A stretch of DNA of 64,000 nucleotides, taken from positions 13,728,970 to 13,792,969 of the forward strand of contig CM067546.1 of assembly GCA_034509755.1 (NCBI GenBank), written 5' to 3'. A program made the position numbers and the translations under genes. The notes below the pieces were generated by a model, which ran no database searches, was not told where the DNA came from, and saw only the letters and a list, made by a program, of their open reading frames with translations. The stretch's first letter is position 1; every line of letters starts with the position of its first letter. Positions 33,300 through 45,045 of the stretch are shown one piece after another. The DNA is from Anisodus tanguticus (lineage: Eukaryota > Streptophyta > Magnoliopsida > Solanales > Solanaceae).

Positions 33300-34380
33300 G
33301 TCTTTATCTAAAAAAAAATTTAGTAACATTATATATATATATTTATATTTAGGTGACAATAAAATGATTCTTTGCAACTAAATTGGGATTTAAACGTTGG
33401 TACCTACCACCATCATAACATGTGTACAAAAGACATGTTACTAAAAAATGTTTAAGATAAAGTAATTAGAAAAATAACACAAGTTGCTGCTTATAAGAAT
33501 AGTGGATGCCAGGTGATAAGCACTTGCATTAAGATACTTAACTGCGCTTATTTCTTTATGTGATAAGTACTAGACGAGAAAATCTAGTCCGTGAATCAAG
33601 TGGATGGAAATTAAAAGTAAATTTAATTTATGATGAATTGCTTTTCAGTTTCCTTTTCACTTTGATAATGAAATTAGACTGGAACGTCGATGTCCCCTAT
33701 TCAAAAGTGACAGCTTCATGTCATCCTCTTCTTATCTTTTTCGTTTATTTGGATTTGATTTTCTCTTGAGGCATATTTTCTAGTCAATTAAAGAACACTT
33801 TATCTAAATGATTATGCACACGTCCACTTTTATTTTGTAAAATTTGAGTTTCATCACTACTATTTTCATACGTAACACCTTTATGGTTATCTACTTTGCA
33901 ACTTGCCTTTATTTTTTGTCGTAAAGTGTGATTTGTCCTTTCGAATAAAAGAAAGTTTTGCCAATAAGAAGTTAAAGACTAAGGTTTTTCTTCTTCTTTC
34001 TATTGGAAGAATTCTATTAAATTTAATTTATACGCAATGATAATATAAATTCATTTCATATTATTGATTTTTCTGAATTCGCTATATATATATCGTACCA
34101 TACAAGTTATTAATCTTATTTTTTTACGAATATTTACTTGTAATTATCTTCTTAATAATCTTATAATATAAAAGTTAAACGTTTTCTTTTCCTTAGCTTT
34201 AGACAGGTGGAAGTTGGTGCATGTTGGGGTAGGAAAGGAGGATTAGTTGGAGGTTCACCTGATATAGCCATCTTTGTTTTTTGTTTTTTGGGTTTCTCTT
34301 TGGCTATACTAGCAGACACAAACTATATAATGTATTGCAGCACACATTTTTTGAGTAAATAATGAATTGCAGCTGCTCAC
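33300..34380. other. AT-rich non-coding part of block copy 1
   Basis: Short frames only (for example 33,560-33,769). The sequence matches 47,560-48,680 closely but shows no domain. It could be ancient intergenic DNA or an LTR too old to recognise. Confidence 0.5.
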
Positions 34381-34381
34381 C

Positions 34382-36115
34382 AGTTGACACATGACTTGGG
34401 AATATTGTATCTGATTAGATTGTCTCCCGGATATAGTGACAGTTCACTTCAATGTATTTAGTCCGTTCATGAAACATCGAATTTCGGGCAATATATAAAA
34501 TTGCTTGACTTTCACAATACATTTTAACCGAAGACTTGTGTTCAACGCCCAAACTAGCAGAATTCCCTTGAACCATTTCAATTCACAAACGGTCATTGTC
34601 ATCGATCTGTAATTAGCCTCCGCTGACAAGCGGGAGACAATATGTTGCTACTTGGTTTTTCATGACACACGAGAATACCCGAGGGAGATAAATCAACCTG
34701 TAAGTGATTTCCGAGTCAAAAAACATCCGGCCCAGTCCGAATCACACCATCCATACAACTAGAGATCACAATCTTTTCTCATCACTATGCCTTGTCTTGG
34801 GTTCTTCTTCAATTAACGCACCACACGGATAACTGCATTCCAGTTTGGTTCCTTAGGTTGTTGCATGAATTGGGATAGAACATGCCACACAATATGACAA
34901 CTCAGATCGCGTAAAACTGAGGTATATCAATCGACCAATCAAACGCCGGTATGGTTATGGATCACCCAAATTAGCTCCTCCGACCAGCGAAAAACCATGA
35001 TTTTGTTCCATCAGAGTACTGATTGGTTTAGATTTCAATACTCTGGATTCAGATATTATATCCAGGGCATATTTCCGTTGACAGAGAAATAACCCGATTG
35101 GTCCACGAGGAACTTTAACTCCTAGAAAATACTTCAGAGAGACCAAATCCTTAATGTGAAAAGAGGTGTAGAGATAGTCTTTGAATCGTTTAATGGCATT
35201 ATGGTTATTTTCGGAGATGATCAAGTCATACATATAGACTAAGACATTAAGTTGCATACTGCCCCGGTGCATAGTAAATAGAGAATAATCTGAGTACGAC
35301 TATTTGAACCCATATTTCATCAAAACACTTTTCAATTTCTCAAATCAACACGTTGGAGATTGCTTCAAACCATACAAAAATTGTCGGAGGTGACATACTT
35401 TCCCCGGATTAGGAACACAGAATTTTGGTGGTAATTTCATATAAACATCCTCGGTAAGATAGTCGTATAAGAAAGCATTATGCACATCCATCTGATGCAA
35501 CTCACAATTTCGCGCAGCCGCAACAACCAGGAAGGTCCGAACAGTTACTATCTTAGCAACCGGAGCAAAAGTTTCATTGTAGTCAATTACTTCCTCCTGT
35601 TTATTTCTAAAGATGACCAAATGAGCTTTCTAACGCTCGATTGTGCTGTCATAGTTTACTTAATTTTGCACACCCATCTACATCCGAGTGCTTTCTTATC
35701 TGGTGGCAAAGTTTCTAGTGTCCATGTTCCATTATCCTCCAATGCTTGGATCTCTTGCTGCATGGCTATTTTTCAATGTTTCTTTTTCATTGCCTATGAG
35801 AAGGTTTTTGGGTTCGCTTTTTATGGTAATTGTTGCAAGAAACTTTTGGTGTTGAGGATTGGGATGACACGTTGATGGACTTTGTTTCGAGAATATTTCT
35901 ATGACGTAGTCACTCAACTGAGTCGATTCATGCTTCTGACATTTACCCGGACCCAATTATTCTTCCGGGGCATTTCGTTAGTCTAGTTACCTTTAGTTTG
36001 TACTTACTCCATGCTTTCTCTATCTAGATCGACATCTGTCCGGTCTAATGTAGACTGATTCGTAGGTTCTGGTGTCCGTACTTTTTCCATCCGAGTTGTT
36101 ATGATTCACTTTTAC
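34382..36115 (-). pseudogene. pol: Ty1/copia pol remnant, copy 1 (RVT_2 and RNase H)
   Basis: Right to left on the minus strand: linker 'RGKCQKHESTQLSDYV' (35,950), N-terminal reverse transcriptase 'DYNETFAPVAKIVTVRTFL', 'LHQMDVHNAFL' and 'VCHLRQFLYGLKQSP' (35,585-35,345), then a TAG stop before 'SYSDYSLF', the palm 'LNVLVYMYDLIIS' (35,245-35,213), 'FHIKDLVSLKYFLGVKV' and 'RKYALDIISE', and decayed RNase H to 34,440 with 'RNSMFHERTKYIEV' type sequence. The catalytic YVDD reads YMYD, losing one essential Asp. The exact stop and this change are shared with copy 2. About 66 bases of the linker present in copy 2 are absent here. Gag, protease and integrase are missing. Confidence 0.9.
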
Positions 36116-36129
36116 GCGGAGGTATAAAA

Positions 36130-36614
36130 GCTACTAGGAGGTTGTTGGTGCCCTAAGTCGAATAATATTTTTAGAGTCGCCACCTAATTTATAGGTAAAT
36201 TAGGAAAACCAAGTTGAGAGGGTTTTTTCAAAACAATGAAAAACTATTTCTAAACCAGAGTCGAGGTAAGGGTTCTGGTGATTCCCCGAGGAAGGTGTTA
36301 GACACCCCAATATTAAGGATCTGTAGAATACAATTGACCTTAGAGTTCTATAGCATGTTTAAATTCTACAAATTGCTTAAAGTCTCTAAATTCCCGCAAA
36401 ATTCATGTCATTCATTTTATTTCAAACTCAAAGACTTTTGAAGATCACAGAGTTAACTTCTGCCTAAAGATGATTCGTGTAAGGGTGAGTTAGTCAATTT
36501 ACTTTTAGACTAAGTACACTCGAGAATTAACTTGAGTATAACTCTACAGTTAGTCCAATAAATTATCTATATCACTTTACACACTTGGAAACCTTTAGTA
36601 ATTTGAAAACAATA
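36130..36614 (-). repeat. Tat-type gypsy LTR fragment, copy 1
   Basis: The phrases 'tttagagtcgccacctaattta' and 'ccccgaggaaggtgttagacacccc' are highly characteristic of Tat/Ogre-type LTRs in Solanaceae. The same fragment at 57,316-57,795 continues into a Tat element. Orientation is taken from that element. Confidence 0.7.
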
Positions 36615-37258
36615 CAACCCATTTAAAATGACAAGTTTTGATTAAAATAGGTTTCCTTTCTCTTTTCATTCTATAGTTCCAAAGATCATCACATAGTCCA
36701 CAATATACCAAAATTCATATCTTAACCCGAGTCCAAAAAAGTGTTTTAGGTCCTTAAAATCATTTGATTTGGGCTTGGCCCAAAAATCAGCTTTTGAAAT
36801 GTCAGTTTTGGCTCAAACTTAGCCTGGAAAATGTTTTCAGCAATCAAGTCATGTTTTCGTCTTAAAATGAATTTGGTTTCATAAAGCCCACTTTTCTTAA
36901 AAATGACACAACATATTTTAACAAATTTCCGTCCATTATGTCGGGATCAAAAACAATTTCTGATTAATTTCAACTCCAAACAGTTCGGTTTAAGTTCGAA
37001 AATTTCTTGTTCTGATTTCTTTAAAGTCCACAACAATCCCGTTTCTTCAAAATTGGAAGTTAATTAATTTTTGAAATTTATTTGTGGAAATTCTATTCTA
37101 AATGATGTACGTATAGTTTGCCTATCCTAGGATATAACCATAAGGGATTCCAATAATATACAAAATATTTTATATACAAGTAATATTGCATATAGTATAT
37201 ACATGATCAAAAACAATATTACTTGTCTATCCTAGGATATAACCACTGTCGATGCATT
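36615..37258. other. Spacer between the duplicated blocks, with short repeats
   Basis: No coding signal. Two 19-bp direct repeats, 'ctatcctaggatataacca', stand at 37,122-37,140 and 37,227-37,245. A 17-bp stretch (36,927-36,943) recurs inverted at 38,341-38,357. AT-rich between. Confidence 0.6.
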
Positions 37259-38340
37259 GTATTTACATGAGGTTCCTCTTTCATGTCTGGTACACCGGCA
37301 AGGTACGAGATGACTTAGGTGATCAGACGCCACGTTCACATGTGGTGGTTACATGTCGGTTTTGTTAATGCTCTCCCACAGATATACATATATGCAGTTA
37401 TACAGATTTTATGCATGTTATCATACTCATCTCGGATTATATCCATGTTCATGTTCAGTTTCTGTTTTAGTTTCATGTTCCTATTATTTTTTGTGCCTGC
37501 TTATTCTTTCAGTTGATTTACATACAGTACAATTCAAATGTACTAACGTCTATTTATCCGGTGCCTGCACTTCACAGTGCATGTACTGAATTTCAGGACG
37601 ACGGATCTGCACGGTAGGACTTTACCTATATCAGCTATTAGTAAGCCCCATTTCATTCGGGGTATCAGTTGGTTATTTCTCATGATTATACTAGAGTAGA
37701 GGTATGTCGTGGCCTTGTCCTAGTAAATAGTTTTGCAGTCAAACTCATGTTTCAGAGGTATCATAAACTAGACTAGTTAGCATGTCATGTTAGTCATGAA
37801 AGTATTATTTTTCATGCTTATCATGTTTTATTCAGATATTTCCGCTATTACAGTTCAAACTATATTTTCGGTATTATAAGTCGCATGTTTTAAACTATTA
37901 TCATTGCATGTTTTGAAGCCCATATTGATTAGCAAGCCTTGTGGTTTGCTCGGTCACATGCAATCAGGAACCGAGTACTGTATTTCACCCAGGCCATAGT
38001 TCATGGCGGTATAGTACTGCTATCATGTTTATTAAGTAGATTAAGTAGAATATGCACAGTAGTGTTGAACTGTATATTGTATCTTGTCTCCTCCTAGGCA
38101 TTCCTCTCTTGTCATTTTTTTGTGTTAGCTTGTATAGGTGTTGATATACACACTATATATAACTTGTATATGTGGTGATATACACACTATATATAACTTG
38201 TATATCTGGTATACTCAGTAAATCAAGTGCTTAAGATATATATATATCCATGTATATCACTTATTATTCCATACCATGAATGCATGATTGGGCTTAGCCC
38301 ATTTTTGTTAATCTTTTGTGCCTTCTCCTCATAATTGTCA
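37259..38340 (+). repeat. Gypsy LTR fragment in the spacer
   Basis: A block 'cagtacaattcaaatgtactaacgtc' then 'tgcctgcacttcacagtgcatg', 'ggtatgtcgtggccttgtcc' and a later 'tagttcatggcggtatagtactg' is of the same style as the R/U5 half of LTRs A-C ('cagtacattc.tactaacgtcc', 'ggccttgtcgg'), although too diverged to call the same family. No primer site follows at the right end. An open frame at 37,319-37,516 is AT-rich and fortuitous. Confidence 0.5.
38129..38213. repeat. Tandem repeat, about 35 bp, 2.4 copies
   Basis: 'cttgtatatgtggtgatatacacactatatataa' starts at 38,129, 38,163 and (partial) 38,198. Confidence 0.9.
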
Positions 38341-38354
38341 CGACATAATGGACG

Positions 38355-38738
38355 GAACTCCGTATCTAGTCAAACTACATCATATAACTTAAGACGGAGA
38401 GAGTATATAATAAGAAAGCCCTCTCGGGGACTTTATTAAAGAGGAACCTCATGTAAATACCATCGAATAAGGTTTATCAAGGCAAAACCCTAAAACCAGC
38501 CACTCACACCCCTTACTCAGGGAACTGTTAAGAAGAAAAGGAATAAGAAAAGTGCTAATATTTCTAAGGTTACTGTCATGTGAAGTGCATGGAATCTGGT
38601 AATAAACACCATTTAGTTGAAATATCAAAGATGATAGGCACATCAGGTAAAGTGGAAAAAGGAGAAATAGACAACAAAAGCTCAGCATGTAGAAATTCTG
38701 CAGGCCCTTTTCTTGTAGTCATTTCAATGTTTTCATAA
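38355..38738. repeat. Duplicated block, copy 2, part a
   Basis: Matches copy 1 from about 32,690 to 32,997, including 'cagccactcacac.ccttac.cagggaactgttaag' and 'gataggcacatcaggtaaagt'. It begins with the MITE right end and stops at the copia LTR at 38,739, preceded by the target CATAA (38,734-38,738). It holds about 50 extra bases at 38,418-38,470 relative to copy 1. Confidence 0.88.
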
Positions 38739-40309
38739 TGTAGGTTTTGTTGGATTCAAGGCACATAAGTAAGGCACATCGAAAGTTTAAAATTTTGTTT
38801 CTTACTTACCCTAACAACATTTCTGGTATGGTTATACAATAATTAAACTTGTAACATAAAGCATAAACTTACAAGTTTGAATTATCTGGAATCTTTATCA
38901 ACTGTGAGGTGCACACGCAATTGCCCTTCCGATTGCAAGCTCCAAGCTTCAATGTATTTCTCCTTCGGAAAGCTAGGAAATCCCGCAGAGGTTCGAGAGA
39001 GTATTTGATTCTAAGTCTCTAAGGCATAGAATGTTATTCTGAAAATTGGTGTGTTAAATGATGAGGTGAATGCCTCTATGTATAGTTGAAATTTAGGTCA
39101 AAATCGGATTAGGGTTTGACCTTGGGCCTGGCCCAAAATTTGAGGCAGAGGCGCCGCGGCCCTAGGGTATGGGCGCCACGGCGCCGCAACCCTAGGGTAT
39201 GGGCGCCGCAGCGCTCGACATGCTCCTGCACTGTCTCGATTTATTTTTTGTGCATTCTTAATAAATCCAAAATTCAATTTTGACTTAATTAAAATAATTA
39301 TCATTCATTTAAATATCTCGATTCAAAATCGAACATTTAATTACTCTCTCAATACATCCTTAGATCGAAACAGATAATTGACATAGTGTGACCCTACTGG
39401 CCTACTCATAGCGACATTAATCAAATTAAGGTCTACATGGAACTCCTAGACAGCGCCAGAAGACGAACTCAATATGTGAAGTACGTTTACGTGAATCCAG
39501 TAAACTTAACATTTATATGATAAGATAAAATCCTTTCATTCACGACACACCCGATCAAGCTTAGTATTTATCAAGAGTCTATCCAAATGGCTTAATCATT
39601 GTATCTCATCTATATTAGTTGATGACTAGACCATATTCTAACTATGTCTATTGCGTTGGTCATCGACTTAGTCAACCTAATATCACTGAGAATCCGAGTG
39701 TTCTCTCGAATATATATTCGAGGAATGAATCCTAATATTGGCTCCACTACCACCTTCAATCCACATCGTAATGTACCCAATACAAGCCGTATCTCAACCT
39801 ATAAGGCATTTGATCTTAGGACGAGATCAAAGTACATTACTTTGTAGACAAGGCGCATATTGACCTCAAGTCTAAGGACTTCTATCTCCCACACATTGAT
39901 CATACTTTAGACAAGTATAACAAACAGTATATCAGCAGGGTATACCAATACTTCCAAAGTATCTATGTGTCCATCACGAGTAGCTATTACTCGTAGCAGG
40001 TGAGACATACTACATCCTCTAAGGATGTGATGCAGACCACATGTCGACTTATCACATATCATCGATATCCCATTCTCGATGATCATTAGTCGAGGCTATT
40101 TTAAGAGTTACACTCTATCATGAATATCTCACTCTATTAACGACAACGTAAGCTCAAGGAATGCACATTAATGAATAATTACAAATAATAAAATAATAAT
40201 TCAATAATTGCAAATGCCAAAATATTAATCTCCATTAATAATAATATGAATGTGTATAAAGTACATTTGTCCTAATACAGATTGTCTCTAGAACATAAAT
40301 ATACTTTCA
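38739..40309 (-). repeat. Copia 3' LTR (left)
   Basis: 1,571 bases. By eye it differs from the right LTR at well under one base in ten over most stretches. It contains a GC-rich section with 'ggcgccgcggccctagggt' and related units (39,143-39,222), partly duplicated relative to the right LTR. The TATA-like position reads TATACATA instead of TATAAATA. A 67-codon plus-strand frame (39,644-39,847) is shared with the right LTR but shows no sign of selection. Confidence 0.93.
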
Positions 40310-40322
40310 ATCTCCCACTTGG
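40310..40322 (-). promoter_or_regulatory. Polypurine tract of the copia element
   Basis: On the minus strand CCAAGTGGGAGAT directly precedes the LTR. GTGGGAGA is a usual form of plant copia polypurine tracts. Confidence 0.85.
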
Positions 40323-40323
40323 C

Positions 40324-41600
40324 CTAGAGCCAATCTCCAACATATCTAATGCACATATTTTCAAAATGACCATTATGCTTGACTAAGCTTAATGGTTTAG
40401 TAAATGGGTCAGCTAGATTATCGTATGTGGGAATATAGTCTAATCTAATCTCTTCAGTCTCCACCATCTCCCTGAGTATGTGGTATTTCCTTGGTACATG
40501 CTTATTTTTGTTGGTTGATCTTGGTTCCTTAGCTTGAGCAATCACACCAGTGTTGTCACAATAAACCGTTATTGGAGAAGTGACACTTGGAACAACCCCT
40601 AGTTCCTTCAGGAACTCAGATATCGCGATAACTTCTTTACCAGCTTCCGATCCAGTAATGTACTCAACTTTTGTTGTCGAATCAGCAGTTGTAGCTTGTT
40701 TGGAACTTTTCCAGCTTACTTCTCCACCATTGAAAATGAATGAGTAACCTGATTGAGATTTGTAGTCATCAACATCTGTCTGGAAGCTAGCATCAGTGTA
40801 CCAAGTACATATTAGCTTCTCTTCCCCACCATAGACTAAGAAGTAATATTTAGTTCGTCTAAAATACTTAAGAATACTCTTGACTTCCTTCTAGTGTTCT
40901 TCCCTAGGATTCTGCTGGAACTTACAATTCATACTAAGTGCAAAGGCCATATCTGGCCTAGTACAGGTGATGGCATACATGATCGATCCTATAGCTGAAG
41001 CATATGGGATCCTTTTCATCTGTTCAAGTTCCATAGTATTAGAAGGACTATCCTTCTTAGATAACTTGATGCCTTGTCCCATAGGTAGACCGCCTTTCTT
41101 GGAATTTTCTATAGAAAAACATCTAAGCACTTTGTCTATGTAGACTGACTGTGACAGCCCCAACAATCTATTAGGTCTATCTTTATAGATCCTAATCCCC
41201 AAAATGTAGCAGGCTTCACTTAAATCCTTCATCATGAAGGTACTGGACAACCACTCTTTGACTGACTGCAGGAGAGTCTTATTGTCTCTCATAATTAGTA
41301 TGTCGTCTACATATATGATAATGAAGGCAATAATCCCATCCTTGCGTTTACTATAAACACATGGATCCTCTTTATTACTAACAAAATCAAAAGACTTGAT
41401 AGCCTTGTCAAAGAAAATGTTCCAACTCCTCGAGGCTTTCTTAAGCCCATAAATGGACTTTTGTAGCTTGAATACGACATTTGGTTTGGATTCAATTAAA
41501 AAATCCTCAGGTTGTTTCATATACACTTCCTCAACTATTGTGTGTTTCAACAAGGAGATTAAGTCTTTCAGGTGGACGATGAGTACTAGTGGTCCTACGG
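40324..41600 (-). pseudogene. pol: Copia reverse transcriptase (C-terminal two thirds) and RNase H
   Basis: From 41,553 leftward: 'VEEVYMKQPEDF', 'VFKLQKSIYGLKKASRSW', the catalytic 'IIYVDDILI' intact (about 41,300), 'MMKDLSEACYILGIRI', then 'PYASAIGSIMYAITCTRPD'. A stop ends this frame at 40,891 ('NPREEH*'). The RNase H continues in the same direction through 40,324 with 'YTDASFQTD', 'YCDNTGVIAQAKEP', 'HVPRKYHILREMVE' and the final 'LADPFTKPL'. The first third of reverse transcriptase is absent: the polyprotein linker ends 'THRPPERLNLLV' near 41,560 and the reading then resumes at the 'EEVYM' motif, so several hundred bases are deleted. Confidence 0.93.
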
Positions 41601-42860
41601 AGTTGAGTATTCTGTGTTTCAGTGTTTATTGCATTCTGATTATGAGAAGGTCTTTGTGTGTTGGACAATCTATCACCTTAAGAGCTTTCAGGAATGTCAT
41701 TTTCATGTATTTCCTGAATGGGATGATGTACAACTATTGTATCATCTTCCATTGGTTGTGTATGAGAGTCGTGCATTTCTGCACTATCTCTCACAGCACT
41801 CCCACTGGCTGAAGGGGGCGTACTCTAAGTACCCAATCTTCACAAGATACTCCCACTGAATCCTTGTTTAGGTCATTCGACAATGGTTCATCTTCTGTGT
41901 TATGTTGTGGTTCTTGAATTTCTTCAAGTTCTATCTTTGTGCAGCTATGTTCCTTGGAGACATATTCTTCTTCAAGGAAAGTTGTGTTCCTGGAAACAAT
42001 GACCTTATGTTCTCCAGGAAGATAGAAGTAGTATCCCTTAGTTTCATTTGGATACCCCACGAAGTAACATTTCTCACTTTTAGATTCCAACTTGTCAGTG
42101 AGCATCTTCTTAACATATGCAGGGCACCCCCAGGGTCTCATATGTTTAAGAGTTGGCTTCTTGTCACACCATATCTCATAGGATGTCTTTTCTACTGACT
42201 TGGAAAGAACCCTGTTCAGAACATATATAGAGGTTTGTATAGCATGTCCCCAAAGGTATGTCGGTAGAGCTGAGGAGCTCATCATGGATCGAACCATATC
42301 CAATAAGGTTCGGTTTCTCCTTTCGGCAACACCATTCACTTGTGGCGTTCCTGTCCATTCTGATTGGACTCCATGCAGCTTTAAGTAATCTAGAAAATCC
42401 TTGCTCAAGTACTCACCTCCTCGATCCGATTGAAGTGTCTTGATAATTGTTGCAAGTTGCTTCTCTACTTTCGACTTGTACTCTTTGAACTCCTCAAAAG
42501 CCTCGGATTTGTGTCTCATAAGATACATATACCCATACCTTGTGAAGTCGTCAGTAAAAGTGATGAAGTATGGGAAGCCTCCTTTAGCTTGAGTCGAGAA
42601 TGGCCCACATACATCAGTATGGACCAACTCAAGCACCTCTTTGGCTCGCATACCTTTCCCAGAAAGTGGTTTATTGGTCATCTTTCCTCTCAAGTAAGAT
42701 TCGCAGTTACCATAAGACTCCAAGTCAAATGGTTCGAGGTAGTCTAACTTTCTCAATCTTGCTATCCTTAATTCGTTGATATGACCAAGTCTGCAGTGCC
42801 ATAGGTAGGTAGAGTTTCTATTACTTATCTTGGCTCATTTATTTTGTACATTGAATATCT
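41601..42860 (-). pseudogene. pol: Copia integrase with pre-integrase zinc finger and linker
   Basis: Integrase inserts the element into chromosomal DNA. The reading from 42,756 leftward starts in the HHCC finger ('LDYLEPFDLESYGNCESYL'), where the last Cys of C-x2-C is Tyr. The catalytic core follows: first Asp in 'VHTDVCGPF', second in 'LQSDRGGEY', Glu in 'VNGVAERRNRTLLDMVR', with normal spacing. C-terminal landmarks are 'MRPWGCPAYVKK', 'KCYFVGYPNETKGYYFY' and 'SRNTTFLEEE'. A frameshift near 41,800 turns the Ser/Pro-rich linker out of frame. The finger mutation and missing partners make activity unlikely, although the core triad is complete. Confidence 0.93.
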
Positions 42861-43321
42861 CTCGACTACAGTTCAGTGTATATAATCCATCCACAAGAGG
42901 AGCAGTCCATATATAACATTATCAAAAGATAGTACGTGACTGCCATTATAAATATACGAGGAAAAGCCCTCCGGGTCCAACACTGGATAGAAATAATAGT
43001 CCTCGTTAACGAGGGTACATAAAAATAATCATTCAACACTAAACAGTAGCCGGAAGGTAAATTTAATCTGTAAGTCCCTACGCGCTCAGCATCCACTCGT
43101 GCTCCATTTCCAACGCGTAGGTCTACCTCTCTCGGTCCAACCTTCTTGCTATCAGTTAGCCCCTACACATTTGTACAAATGTGTGAGCCACAAGAGGTAT
43201 TCAATACCCAGGAATGAGAGTTATTTATAGACATATTTATTTCAATAACGTACATACCTTGTCCACCAAAGGCAGGAGCACCTAGTGCTTTTCCTCCTCC
43301 TAGTGCCGTGCAGTCCTTCTT
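42861..43321 (-). pseudogene. pol: Copia aspartic protease remnant
   Basis: On the minus strand the flap and active site read 'SHSWVLNTSCGSHICTNV' near 43,215-43,165, followed at once by a TAG stop. Copia proteases have Asp-Thr/Ser at this place; here the Asp codon is AAT (Asn) at about 43,199-43,201, so the catalytic residue is lost. Later landmarks 'VGNGARVDAERVGTYRLNLPSGYCLVL' and 'YFYVPSLTRTIIS' stay recognisable to 42,960, then frames change. Confidence 0.87.
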
Positions 43322-44103
43322 CTAATACCCCTTCACATGGTAGTTGAGACATTCATCCTTAGATGCGTTCACCTTCTTCTTCACACCTCCATTGGGTTTC
43401 ATAGTTGAGGGTGCAACGATTACTTTGCCCTTCTTCTTTTGCCATTCCTTGCCTTTCGGCTTGGGCCGGCTAGAAGATCTCACTATGAGCACAACTTTGC
43501 CTTTGGAAGTGGAGGACTCAAAGGTCTTGATCATGTTGTGCAGCTCCGTCAGAGTCGCCTTCATTCCATTTATGTTGAAATTCACTATAAAGTTCTCAAA
43601 GAAATGAGGGAGAGAGTTTAGGATGAGTGTGGTAGCGACATTCTTTTCAAGCTTCGTTCCAATTGAAGCAAGCCTCTTTATCGCCCTATCATTTTCAACA
43701 CGTGCTGTGAGACCTAGCCCCCTTCATTGAGCTTACACTCGAATAGTTCTATTAGCAACTCATATTCCATGGTCTAGGATTGAGAGTCATAAAGACTCTT
43801 CAAGTGTTCGAGCATCTCATTGGGCCCCATGTTCTCATACTGTCTCTGAAGTTTCATAGACATGGAAGACAAAATTACGCATTGCGCCAAAGTGACATCA
43901 TCTAGATGTTTCTGGTAAACATCTTTATCAAAAGAGGCATATTCGTCAGAATCTGTCGCAGGGATTGTTGGGAACACCGTGTCCAACACGTATTCTATTT
44001 TCTCTTGTCTCAATACTATTCGAAAATTCCTTAGCCAATCAACGTTGTTCGGTCCAGTAAGTTTATTCATCTCAATCAATATTTTTAACGATAAGCTCGA
44101 CAT
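43322..44103 (-). pseudogene. gag: Copia gag
   Basis: The start is the Met at 44,101-44,103 ('MSSLSLKILIEMNKLTGPNNVDWLRNFRIVL'), the typical N-terminal pattern of UBN2-type copia gag, with 'YASFDKDVYQKHLDDVTLAQCVILSSMS' and 'MLEHLKSLYDSQS'. A stop follows at 43,774. After a damaged middle, 43,585-43,322 carries a Lys/Gly-rich basic part and a zinc knuckle of which only 'ECLNYHVKGY' remains before a stop; the second Cys of C-x2-C is Tyr. Confidence 0.9.
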
Positions 44104-45045
44104 CTTTAATAATTTGAAGAATTAGATAGACCGGAAATCAAACTCAAAATCTATTTCCTATTATACACATTCATTTAGGCTAATCAACAAGGCCTTTTAT
44201 TTAATTAGCTCCACTATTTTAACATACTTCTACGACTCCATGGTAGAATACGGACCTATATTAATTGAGGTCATAATAGGTCAAGATCCAAGCCTATGCT
44301 ATCTCCGCGTTTTCTTTGGCTGATAACTTCAACAACATATCTTGGTAGGTTGTAAAGCAATTGCAAAACTTATTCACAACTCTTGGTTGATCAAACTATT
44401 ACATTTAATCTTGTGTCCTTAGATTAGTCCTACACTTTGGCGCCAAGATTTGTCTAAGCAAGTCAATCCCATTACATGACTGCGTTTATGTATCTAAGCA
44501 AATTTGGCCTTTGTGAGCAAACACTTTGGTGTAAATACCCACAAAAGTTTATCATTTACCTTTACATTAAAACACATCTATGAAATAGTCTTGGTACTTC
44601 GTAGACTTAGAGCAAATGCTTTGGCATAAATACTCATATCGCCGAAAAGGATTTTGCACTCTAACAATTATAATGGACGACACATTTTAATATAGACTTG
44701 TATTTAAAGTTTTTGGGAACATTTTAATTTGGGGTCTTAACCAAGATCAACTCTTTTATGCCATATCCAATATGACATCTTAACATCATGCAAAACTAAT
44801 AACACATATAGTTTGGGAACCGTCAACCCAATATGCATGATAGAAGATGGTTTAATCAAACACTGGGCGCCGCCTGCCCAGACAGTTATTACGGACACAA
44901 TTCTAGAAATGTAAATGACAAACATTTGACATTTAGCACATAAATAATATACTTATCAAATAATATATTGTATAATAATAATCTTAGGTTAAACATTCTG
45001 AACTCCGAATTTATTTTTTATTTTTTTTGTTTCTGGATAGATGGG
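44104..45045 (-). other. Untranslated leader of the copia element
   Basis: About 1.6 kb separate the primer site from gag, long for a copia leader. This part is AT-rich. 'cactttggcgccaagattt', 'acactttggtgtaaatac' and 'tgctttggcataaatac' are loosely repeated at 44,430-44,630. A minus frame of 62 codons at 44,737-44,925 has no resemblance to a known protein. Confidence 0.6.

Larger units (their letters stand above)
32690..36614. repeat. Duplicated block, copy 1 (without later insertions)
   Basis: This block matches 38,355-38,738, 47,298-49,007 and 55,732-57,795 in the same order and orientation once two LTR elements are removed from copy 2. It holds AT-rich DNA (32,690-34,380), a decayed copia pol (34,382-36,115) and a Tat-type LTR fragment (36,130-36,614). 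It lacks a segment of about 90 bp that copy 2 has at 48,683-48,769. At 32,998-33,002 (CATAA) and 34,610-34,614 (TAATT) it keeps single, unoccupied target sites. Confidence 0.88.

Noticed and set aside
39644..39847. A 67-codon plus-strand frame present in both LTRs of the copia element (also 46,632-46,835)
   Set aside because: The two versions differ by similar numbers of silent and replacement changes, the frame is antisense to the element, and it resembles no protein known to me. Its presence in both LTRs follows from LTR identity at insertion.
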